DNA of 9,403 nt from Lachnospiraceae bacterium (GTDB lineage: Bacteria > Bacillota > Clostridia > Lachnospirales > Lachnospiraceae): the NCBI GenBank assembly GCA_024694785.1, contig JAILJL010000096.1, positions 1-9,403 on the forward strand, read 5' to 3'. Positions 1 through 6,074 of this stretch are shown piece after piece. The notes under the pieces were generated by a model, which had not been told where the DNA came from, ran no database searches, and saw only the letters and a list, made by a program, of their open reading frames with translations. The first letter of the stretch is position 1. The number at the start of each line of letters is the position of its first letter. Both the position numbers and the translations under genes were made by a program.

Positions 1-1292
1 ATCCTTTAATGGGTAATATTGCCGACCGCACCCAATCGAAATTCGGTCCGAAGCGTTTCTGGATTCTTGTGGGAAGCATCATATCCGCAATTACATTTGC
101 GCTTATGTGGATTCCTTATGTAACGGATAATACCGCTATGCAATTCGTATTCTACATGTTGATGTACATCCTGTTCTCAACAGGCTTTACCATCGTTATG
201 GTGCCTTATAACGGCTTACTTCCGGATATGGTTGACGATTATACCGTTCGTGCGAAATTTTCAAGTGTCCGTATGGCATTTTCCGCTTTCGGAGCAATTA
301 TTGCAGGTCTCGTTCCTACAATAATGATCAAAGATAACACGGGTAAAGGACAATACCTGACTGTAGCCTTGATCTTCTCCGTAGTTTTCTTTATAACCAT
401 TCTCATTACATTCTTTACAACATGGGAGCACCACAAAGATGTGCCGAAAGCAACGGTTGCAGAGACATTTGCACAGTCCTTTACCATATTTAAGAGCCGC
501 TCGTTCCGCTTATTCATCGGCATCTTCATCTTCGGTCAGGCCGCAGCAGACTTCATTATGGGACTGGCGGTATACTATATCGATGATGTATTAAATGCCT
601 ATGGCGGCGGTAATTTCACCAAGCTTATGGGCGTTATCCTCGTATCACAGTTCATCGGTATGCTTCTATTCGCGCCTATAATGTCAAGGACATCCAAGAA
701 GTTCCCTATCATCATAGGTAGTCCGTTCAGAATAGTTGCAACACTTGCCATGCTGTTCTTCTCATACGAAGGTGCACCATTTATGATAATCCTCGGTCTC
801 TCGTTTATTATAGGCCTTTCAATGGCAGGTACTTCAACCACCATCTACGCCATCCTTTCCGATATGGTAGATGTGGACGAGCTTATTACAAGTATAAGCC
901 GCCCGGGCATCTGCTCCGGTATGGCAACATTTATCCGTAAGATTGCCGCAGGACTTTCTTCGGCACTTATCGGTTTCTTACTTACAATGGTTGGATATAA
1001 CGAAGTTCTTGCAACATCCGGACAGCGTCAGGCAGTCGCAACACAGCACGGAATTGCATATATCTATGTATTCGCACAGGTTGCATTCCTCATTGTAACT
1101 TTCCTTTTAACAGTAATCTTCCCGATAACCAAGAAGGAATTCGATGTTATACGTAAAGAAATTGCAAGAAGAAAAGGTGAAGATACTTCGAGCGCAACAC
1201 CGGAAGAAATTGCAATCTGCGAGAAGGTTACCGGATTTAAATATGACAAGCTTTGGAACCGCAATAATGCAGTGAAATTCAGTAATCGATAA
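1..1292 (+). CDS. GPH-family sugar:cation symporter (MFS), 5'-truncated; candidate sulfoquinovose importer
   Basis: This is a polytopic inner-membrane symporter of the glycoside-pentoside-hexuronide (GPH) family, which includes MelB and the sulfoglycolysis transporters YihO and YihP. The frame is open from the window edge. The codons before the first ATG (base 9) read Pro-Leu, so the edge falls inside the conserved D-P-x-M-G-x-x-x-D-R-T loop between TM2 and TM3, and about 60 N-terminal residues are missing. Counting from the ATG, DRT is at 6-8, and the second-half family signature is clear: DMVDVDEL at 285-292, then a G-rich stretch and TFIRK at 307-311. About ten hydrophobic segments remain, followed by a charged tail of roughly 50 residues. 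The gene converges on the sulfoglycolysis-like operon and shares its terminator. SQ import is inferred from this position and from the family; another sugar is possible. Confidence 0.88.
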   Translation, partial: PLMGNIADRTQSKFGPKRFWILVGSIISAITFALMWIPYVTDNTAMQFVFYMLMYILFSTGFTIVMVPYNGLLPDMVDDYTVRAKFSSVRMAFSAFGAIIAGLVPTIMIKDNTGKGQYLTVALIFSVVFFITILITFFTTWEHHKDVPKATVAETFAQSFTIFKSRSFRLFIGIFIFGQAAADFIMGLAVYYIDDVLNAYGGGNFTKLMGVILVSQFIGMLLFAPIMSRTSKKFPIIIGSPFRIVATLAMLFFSYEGAPFMIILGLSFIIGLSMAGTSTTIYAILSDMVDVDELITSISRPGICSGMATFIRKIAAGLSSALIGFLLTMVGYNEVLATSGQRQAVATQHGIAYIYVFAQVAFLIVTFLLTVIFPITKKEFDVIRKEIARRKGEDTSSATPEEIAICEKVTGFKYDKLWNRNNAVKFSNR

Positions 1293-1302
1293 TATATATA
1301 AT

Positions 1303-1335
1303 AAACCCGGCGGAATAATCCGTCGGGTTTTATTT
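1303..1335. terminator. Shared hairpin terminator between convergent genes
   Basis: Arms at 1303-1313 and 1320-1330 form an 11-bp GC-rich stem around the loop AATAAT. One pair is G-U when read on the plus strand and C-A when read on the minus strand. A T-rich run (TTTTATTTAT) follows on the plus side, and an A/T-rich tail (TTTATTATATAT) on the minus side. It lies 10 bp after the transporter stop and directly abuts the stop of the ROK gene, so it can serve both. The plus-strand fold is the better one. Confidence 0.85.
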
Positions 1336-2434
1336 ATGCTTTCAAGAACAATTCATTCATTGCTATTGCCAGCGATCCTATATGATACTGCCGATCCACC
1401 AGATCTGACATAACTATAAGGTTATCTCCTTTTCTGCCGTAATACTTTTCAAAAAGCTCTTTGAATAAAGTAATTATCCCCGGTATGTCAAACATATATC
1501 CGTATACCACAACTATTCCGGGATCAAGCAGTATTGTTGCATTACTTGCCGCGATAGCAAGCGCTTCGACACGATCATGCATAATCTTAAGAAGCTTATC
1601 TTCACCTATCGTAATCCAGCTCTCAACAGGAAGATTCTTAAGCTCCGGGACCTCTTCTCTTATTGCATGTGTAGAAATTCCCGTTTCAAGACATCCCGTT
1701 CTTCCGCATCTGCATTTTTTACCATTTCTATATATAAGCGTATGCCCGATTTCCGCTGATGCATCACAGGTACCTCTATAGATATTACCGTTACTTATGA
1801 CAGCAGAACCCACACCCGGACCCCATTTAATTATAAGCATATTGTCACTCTGTCGTCCGTTTCCATATATAAGCTCTGCCTTGGCAAAAGCACGCACATT
1901 ATTCTCAACTATAACCGGAATACCAAGCTCACTTTCAAAGAAAGACTTAATAATGAATCTGTCATGCATACCCGGTATAGTGACTCCTGCACCCAAAATA
2001 CCGGCTTTACCCTTACTGTCCATCATAACAGTCCTGCAGGCTTTTGCGACACTTCTGAGGAAAACTTCCGATTCGATATTTTCAGCCGTTGGAATACTTT
2101 TTTTCGTAATCACCTCTCCTGCAAGATTCGAAAGTGTTACATAGGTAGTTTCCGTCTCTATGGCAATACAAAGTACATTCTTATATTCATAATCTATGTC
2201 TATAAGAATTTTCCTTCTTCCCGCACGTCTCTCCTCGTCCGATGCCTCGCCAAGTTCTCTTATAACTCCGTTTTCAAGAAGTTCCGTACAAATAATGGTA
2301 ACGGTCGCTGCCGTAAGACCAAGCTTCTCGGCAATGTCCTTTCTCGACATTTTTCCATACTGACTAAGAACTCTTAATACTGCCGCTCTGTTGCTTTCTT
2401 TTACGGCAGTTGAATTCATACCTTTGTTATTCAA
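1334..2434 (-). CDS. ROK-family transcriptional regulator (NagC/XylR type)
   Basis: This is a sugar-responsive DNA-binding repressor. An N-terminal winged helix-turn-helix spans about residues 14-60 (SRKDIAEKLGLTAATVTII), followed by a ROK sugar-binding fold. ROK landmarks are GAGVTIPG (148-155), GPGVGSAVI (205-213), EIGH (228-231), the zinc site CRCGRTGC (241-248) and ILLDPGIVVVYG (301-312). The catalytic Asp of ROK kinases (E-N-D) is Asn here (ENN, 177-179), and the first glycine loop is degenerate, so it is a sensor rather than a kinase. The 366-residue length fits the regulator class. I chose the TTG start at 2434 because GGGAGGG lies 6 bases upstream; the first ATG, five codons later, is too far from that site. 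It is the last gene of the operon, 17 bp after the isomerase-like gene. Regulation of this operon by SQ or sulfofructose is inferred. Confidence 0.9.
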   Translation of the reverse strand: MNNKGMNSTAVKESNRAAVLRVLSQYGKMSRKDIAEKLGLTAATVTIICTELLENGVIRELGEASDEERRAGRRKILIDIDYEYKNVLCIAIETETTYVTLSNLAGEVITKKSIPTAENIESEVFLRSVAKACRTVMMDSKGKAGILGAGVTIPGMHDRFIIKSFFESELGIPVIVENNVRAFAKAELIYGNGRQSDNMLIIKWGPGVGSAVISNGNIYRGTCDASAEIGHTLIYRNGKKCRCGRTGCLETGISTHAIREEVPELKNLPVESWITIGEDKLLKIMHDRVEALAIAASNATILLDPGIVVVYGYMFDIPGIITLFKELFEKYYGRKGDNLIVMSDLVDRQYHIGSLAIAMNELFLKA

Positions 2435-2440
2435 TATTAA

Positions 2441-2447
2441 CCCTCCC
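2441..2447 (-). promoter_or_regulatory. Ribosome binding site fixing a TTG start
   Basis: The minus strand reads GGGAGGG, 6 bases before TTG at 2434-2432. Spacing to the in-frame ATG at 2419-2417 would be 21 bases, so TTG is the likely start of the ROK regulator. A rare start codon suits a regulator kept at low level at the end of a catabolic operon. Confidence 0.65.
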
Positions 2448-2451
2448 GGCC

Positions 2452-3792
2452 TTAATACTTAACAACCTCAATATCAAGCAAATGACCAAGCTTAACAAGT
2501 ACATTCCCGATACGTCCGTAAGCAATCACATAATGCGGTTCAAAGCCGTTTGATATCGTATCTCTTACTATATGCTCCGCATCTGTATCCGTCTTAACCA
2601 CAAGGGAAGTACCTGTAAACTGCTTCGGCTTATCCGGGATACTGCCTTCTGCGATCATTAGTCTGAATGTGCCGTCAGGCTTTCTTCCGATTCTGAAGAT
2701 AGTAGCATCTCCCGATGGTTTGCATCCAAAGTCCATAACAGGGCCTATCTTCCTGTTCGGATGAACTCCAACCATGGCGCCCGAATCGCAATGCGCAAGA
2801 TTACAAGCCGCCATACCGCAATGCCAATATGTTATCGTACCTTCATTTTCATCCATTGCCACAGGATCTCCGAAGAATACGGATTCTCCCGAAAGACGAT
2901 TGGCTACAAACATAGATAATGCACCATATACATCAGCCTCACAGGCAACAGGAATGCCAACGGAATTAAGCAAAGAAAGCACCATGCATACCGGTGTTCC
3001 GTATTCTGTAAAGAAATCCGGCCAGCATCTCGATGCAAGTGCACCCACTCCGTTAGCCTCTATATAAGACTTGTATGCCCTATAAAGGCGCGCAAAGTTC
3101 TTAACATTATCCTCCGGTATCTTATCAAGACCGACAACCTTGCTTCTTGCTTCCCGTAAATCTTCTTCACACTCTTCATCTGAAAAAGCTCTTGCCATAT
3201 TGATTAATTCTCTTGCCTCGATGGATTCAAGAGTAACACCGAAAGTCTTAAGAATCTCGGTATCATTGGCTCTGCCGAACCCGAATCCCTGAGGTGTATG
3301 ACCTATAGCCGAAAGCTTAAGAGATTTCATCTGCACCAGAATGTCGCATGCTTTTATAACTTCTACAATTTCTCTCTTAACTTCCTCTTCTTCAGGCGCA
3401 CCATATATGAATTCGAACTTGCTTCTGCCTCTGTATGACGCAATCGTATGGGCTGCGGAATAAGCTCCTGTAAGGGAGTTACTTCTCAATCTGCCGCCGT
3501 CAATAACGGGCTCCCTTAATGCCCAAAGTACTATTGGGCATTCGAATCTTCTTAATACTTCACTCACATATGAAGCATTGGCAAATGTAATATTCTGAAC
3601 TATTACAAGAAGCGGATTCTTATCATCGAGATACTCCGATACTTCATCGGATGTAAGAAGCACCTTGCCCGGAACTTTGACATTAGGCGCAAGGGTCTTT
3701 AAAAGATGCTCGGATCTGTTATATAGATCTTCAGCCGTCTCCATATGATATGTTCCGACACCTATAGGAACGTAAACTATTTCATTATTCAT
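2452..3792 (-). CDS. L-fucose/L-arabinose isomerase-like protein; candidate sulfoquinovose isomerase
   Basis: This 446-residue cytoplasmic protein resembles the C-terminal part of the FucI/AraA fold, whose members use Mn2+ to interconvert aldoses and ketoses. The family pattern IPVACEADVYGAL lies at 280-292, FFGDP at 306-310, WHCG at 323-326 and PHYVIAYG at 419-426. E285, D309 and H420 are the likely metal ligands, by analogy with the Glu-Asp-His site of FucI. It is shorter than FucI (about 590 residues), as are other 'fucose isomerase-like' proteins. Its ATG overlaps the upstream stop by one base (TGATG), with AAGGAG 11 bases before it, which suggests coupled translation. In this operon it could turn SQ into sulfofructose. 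It competes for that role with the cupin-like protein encoded just before it, and the sequence does not settle which is right. Confidence 0.82.
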   Translation of the reverse strand: MNNEIVYVPIGVGTYHMETAEDLYNRSEHLLKTLAPNVKVPGKVLLTSDEVSEYLDDKNPLLVIVQNITFANASYVSEVLRRFECPIVLWALREPVIDGGRLRSNSLTGAYSAAHTIASYRGRSKFEFIYGAPEEEEVKREIVEVIKACDILVQMKSLKLSAIGHTPQGFGFGRANDTEILKTFGVTLESIEARELINMARAFSDEECEEDLREARSKVVGLDKIPEDNVKNFARLYRAYKSYIEANGVGALASRCWPDFFTEYGTPVCMVLSLLNSVGIPVACEADVYGALSMFVANRLSGESVFFGDPVAMDENEGTITYWHCGMAACNLAHCDSGAMVGVHPNRKIGPVMDFGCKPSGDATIFRIGRKPDGTFRLMIAEGSIPDKPKQFTGTSLVVKTDTDAEHIVRDTISNGFEPHYVIAYGRIGNVLVKLGHLLDIEVVKY

Positions 3793-4460
3793 CAGTATCT
3801 AAGCTCCTTATTCTCTCCAATCAATCCCGGAAAAGCGCCCTGCTTCATCAGAGGTTCTCTGTCGGGATGTGAAATTACCCATTTGTTTCTCTGTAATAAT
3901 AATCTATTCTCACCGGTTGAATCAATAGGCTTATTACATAAAGGTGTATTGGTTCCTTTCGGCAATACCACAATGTCCTTAAATCCTTCATCACACGTCT
4001 TTAAAGGTGACAGATGAAGTGTTGTCTGAAACATCTCTATAACCGTTCCCTTCGGCACATAGAATACTCTTGCATCCTCGATTCTATATGTATTCTCCGG
4101 AGATATCTCCCAGGTATGTCCGAGGACCAGCATAAAGTCCGTAACAGCGATATTAAGTTCACTGCCTTTATGATATTCAAAGCCGTTATACGTTGAATTC
4201 CGCCCGTTACAATATCCAATCTGAATAGGCATATTTCCGTAGACGCATTCACCTAAAGTGGCTGAAATCGGCAAATTTTCCATCTCAGGCACTGAAGCTA
4301 TATACACGTTACCGTTATCGGGAATTATTGTATGCTCTTCCATATATGCGATCATATCCACAACATCATATCCGGTAATTATATTACCATATGTCTTGAA
4401 TTCCTCATCGAATACGGAATAGATTTTTACGTCATTTACTTCATTTAAATGCTTTAACAT
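3792..4460 (-). CDS. DUF4867-like cupin-type protein; alternative candidate sugar isomerase
   Basis: This 222-residue soluble protein resembles the DUF4867 family; the assignment is from memory of the pattern, not a search. A single cupin-like barrel is visible. Motif 1 is EYHKGSE (95-101), and motif 2 runs from VPKG (135-138) through E142 to TTLH (146-149). H97, E101, E142 and H149 would make a divalent-metal site like that of cupin sugar isomerases such as D-lyxose isomerase. There is no signal peptide. It lies 12 bp after the dehydrogenase stop, has GAGGAAG close before the ATG, and overlaps the isomerase-like gene by one base. That tight coupling to sulfo-sugar genes argues for a dedicated step: SQ to sulfofructose, anomer handling, or an accessory role. 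The function is inferred. Confidence 0.75.
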   Translation of the reverse strand: MLKHLNEVNDVKIYSVFDEEFKTYGNIITGYDVVDMIAYMEEHTIIPDNGNVYIASVPEMENLPISATLGECVYGNMPIQIGYCNGRNSTYNGFEYHKGSELNIAVTDFMLVLGHTWEISPENTYRIEDARVFYVPKGTVIEMFQTTLHLSPLKTCDEGFKDIVVLPKGTNTPLCNKPIDSTGENRLLLQRNKWVISHPDREPLMKQGAFPGLIGENKELRY

Positions 4461-4472
4461 ATCTTCCTCGCT

Positions 4473-5330
4473 TTAGTTTTCACGTACAACTTTAATTGTT
4501 GCTCTGAAGTCTTCCTTGCCCATTCCTTTTTCAAGCGCTCTTTTATACACATTAAGCGCGTTCTCTTCTCCCGGCATCTTAACACCGCACTCCCTGGCGA
4601 GATTAACGCATATATTAACGTCTTTTGCCATATTCTCAATAGAAAATGCCGTGGTATAGTCTTCCGCATCAAGCTTACCTGCCTGTCCGTCAAGATACCA
4701 GTTAGCAGCACCGCCATATGACACAGCTTTGGTGAATTCCGGTATTGAGATTCCGTTAGCCTTTGCAAGAGTAATTGTCTCGTTAACGCCGTTTTGTATC
4801 TGGGATACGAGTGCATTGTGACATATCTTCATAACAAGACCTTTGCCATTATCTCCCATACGGATAATGTTGCATCCCATGTAGGAAAGTATCGGCTTCA
4901 TTGCTTCACATGTCTTCTCATCACCACCGACATAGATACCGAGAGTGCCTTCTATTGCTGCAGGCTTAGACTTAACTACCGGCGCATCGATGAATCCGGC
5001 TCCCTTAGCTTTTACCATCTTAGATATCTCTACGGATACACTTGGATCGATGGTGCTCATGTCGATACATGTCTTGGTATCATCAAGCACATCGATTATT
5101 CCTTCATATACCGCACGGGAATGTTCGCTCTTCGGAACCATCGAGATTATTACATCTGAATTCTTTGCAAGTTCAATTGAATTCTCACAAGGAATTGCTC
5201 CCTTCGAGGCAAGCATATCCACCTTTTCCTTAACAAAGTCAAATACATATACCTTATCGTTATGCTTTTTTACTATATTTTCAGCCATTGACTCGCCCAT
5301 TATGCCGAGTCCGATAAAACCTATCTTCAT
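4473..5330 (-). CDS. Beta-hydroxyacid dehydrogenase family; probable NADH-dependent sulfolactaldehyde reductase (YihU-like)
   Basis: It probably reduces 3-sulfolactaldehyde to DHPS, consuming NADH. With the start chosen here (285 residues), the N-terminal Rossmann motif GLGIMG is at 7-12, the substrate-loop motif DAPVVKS at 115-121, and the GxxxK catalytic region holds K168 and N172. A C-terminal all-helical dimerisation domain follows. Classic 3-hydroxyisobutyrate dehydrogenases read DAPVSGG; the loop here is V-K-S, with a Lys where E. coli YihU has Arg in DVPVGRT, which fits a sulfonate substrate. The start at 5330 is preferred because AAGGA sits 8 bases upstream. An in-frame ATG at 5339 abuts that same site with no spacing. 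The gene lies 20 bp after the transaldolase stop. No aldehyde dehydrogenase is present, so the reductive exit (DHPS, not sulfolactate) is inferred. Another short hydroxyacid is possible. Confidence 0.85.
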   Translation of the reverse strand: MKIGFIGLGIMGESMAENIVKKHNDKVYVFDFVKEKVDMLASKGAIPCENSIELAKNSDVIISMVPKSEHSRAVYEGIIDVLDDTKTCIDMSTIDPSVSVEISKMVKAKGAGFIDAPVVKSKPAAIEGTLGIYVGGDEKTCEAMKPILSYMGCNIIRMGDNGKGLVMKICHNALVSQIQNGVNETITLAKANGISIPEFTKAVSYGGAANWYLDGQAGKLDAEDYTTAFSIENMAKDVNICVNLARECGVKMPGEENALNVYKRALEKGMGKEDFRATIKVVREN

Positions 5331-5338
5331 ATTAATCA

Positions 5339-5343
5339 TCCTT
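5339..5343 (-). promoter_or_regulatory. Ribosome binding site deciding the reductase start
   Basis: The minus strand reads AAGGATGATTAATATG. AAGGA is 8 bases before the second ATG (5330) and overlaps the first ATG (5339), so initiation at the second is favoured. That also gives the usual M-K-I-G-F-I-G beginning of this enzyme family. Confidence 0.6.
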
Positions 5344-5350
5344 ATACTTA

Positions 5351-6037
5351 TTATTCGGTTACGGTGTTATCCCACGCGTCGCAGAATACGCCGAGACCCT
5401 GAGTTGTGTATGCGTGTTTCATCATATCCTGATATACTGCAAGACCGCAGGTAACAATATCCGCACCTGCAACGGCACAGTCTGCAATCTGCTTTGCGGT
5501 ACGAATCGCAGCACAGATAATCTCTGTCTTGCCATAGTAGCCGTAATTCTTATAGATTGTAACGATATCCTGAATATACTGCTTGCAATCTTCACCGTTA
5601 GACTCTTTCCATCCGATAAAAGGTGATACGAAAAGGGAACCGTTCTTAGCAGGTAAGATCGCACCCGATGGTGAGAATATCAACGTAACGTTGGTCCTGA
5701 TACCTTCCTTCTCGAGCTTTCTTGCAGCTTCAATACCGCCTTCGATTGCAGGAATCTTGATTACGAAGTTCGGCGAAATTGCAGCAACTTCTCTTGCCAT
5801 CTTAATCATATCTTCTGCTTTGTCAAAATGTGGATTAATCTCAACAGATACAGGGAACTTATCTACACCTTCAAGTCCTTCTTCCTTAATCCACTCCGCA
5901 ATATCCTTAATTGCCTTCATAAAAGGCTTGCCGCTTGCCATAATATGGCGCGGGTTCGTTGTTACACCGTCAATACCGAAAGTATTGTAGGCAAATTTAA
6001 TCTCATCAAGTTTAGCACTGTCCAAAAAAAATTTCAT
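5351..6037 (-). CDS. sftT: 6-deoxy-6-sulfofructose transaldolase
   Basis: This Schiff-base enzyme splits sulfofructose, releasing 3-sulfolactaldehyde and passing dihydroxyacetone to glyceraldehyde-3-phosphate (fructose-6-phosphate) or erythrose-4-phosphate (sedoheptulose-7-phosphate). The 228-residue length fits the small transaldolase/FSA group. Visible landmarks are FLDSA with D6, TTNP at 26-29, SVEIN with E66, FVIKIPA with the Schiff-base lysine K94, NVTLIFSPSGA at 116-126, and SPFIGW at 138-143. Phosphate-using relatives have TTNPS, SP-[YF]-[VI]-G-R and ASFR. Here these read TTNPR (R30), GW (W143) and AAIR (R179), matching the Arg-Trp-Arg sulfonate triad described for the Bacillus megaterium enzyme; residue equivalence is my alignment by eye. 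It has the strongest ribosome site of the operon (AGGAGG, 8 bases before ATG) and is its second gene. An ordinary sugar-phosphate transaldolase is less likely. Confidence 0.88.
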   Translation of the reverse strand: MKFFLDSAKLDEIKFAYNTFGIDGVTTNPRHIMASGKPFMKAIKDIAEWIKEEGLEGVDKFPVSVEINPHFDKAEDMIKMAREVAAISPNFVIKIPAIEGGIEAARKLEKEGIRTNVTLIFSPSGAILPAKNGSLFVSPFIGWKESNGEDCKQYIQDIVTIYKNYGYYGKTEIICAAIRTAKQIADCAVAGADIVTCGLAVYQDMMKHAYTTQGLGVFCDAWDNTVTE

Positions 6038-6045
6038 TTAATTAT

Positions 6046-6051
6046 CCTCCT
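6046..6051 (-). promoter_or_regulatory. Strong ribosome binding site of the transaldolase gene
   Basis: The minus strand reads AGGAGG, 8 bases before the ATG at 6037, within a 37-base gap after the DASS stop. It is a near-perfect match to the anti-Shine-Dalgarno sequence, implying high translation of the pathway's key enzyme relative to the membrane protein before it. Confidence 0.7.
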
Positions 6052-6074
6052 AAAATATATATTAATAGTATTAT

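Noticed and set aside
2452..3792. True L-fucose or L-arabinose isomerase of a fucose/arabinose pathway
   Set aside because: No fuculokinase, ribulokinase or matching class II aldolase is present. The neighbours form a sulfo-sugar set, and the protein is shorter than FucI.
5331..5339. Upstream ATG (5339) as start of the reductase
   Set aside because: The only ribosome site (AAGGA) overlaps this ATG with no spacing. The ATG at 5330 has 8-base spacing and gives the usual family N-terminus.
4945..5454. Plus-strand open frame of about 170 codons across the reductase and transaldolase genes
   Set aside because: It spans parts of two clearly identified minus-strand genes, has no family resemblance and no credible start signal.
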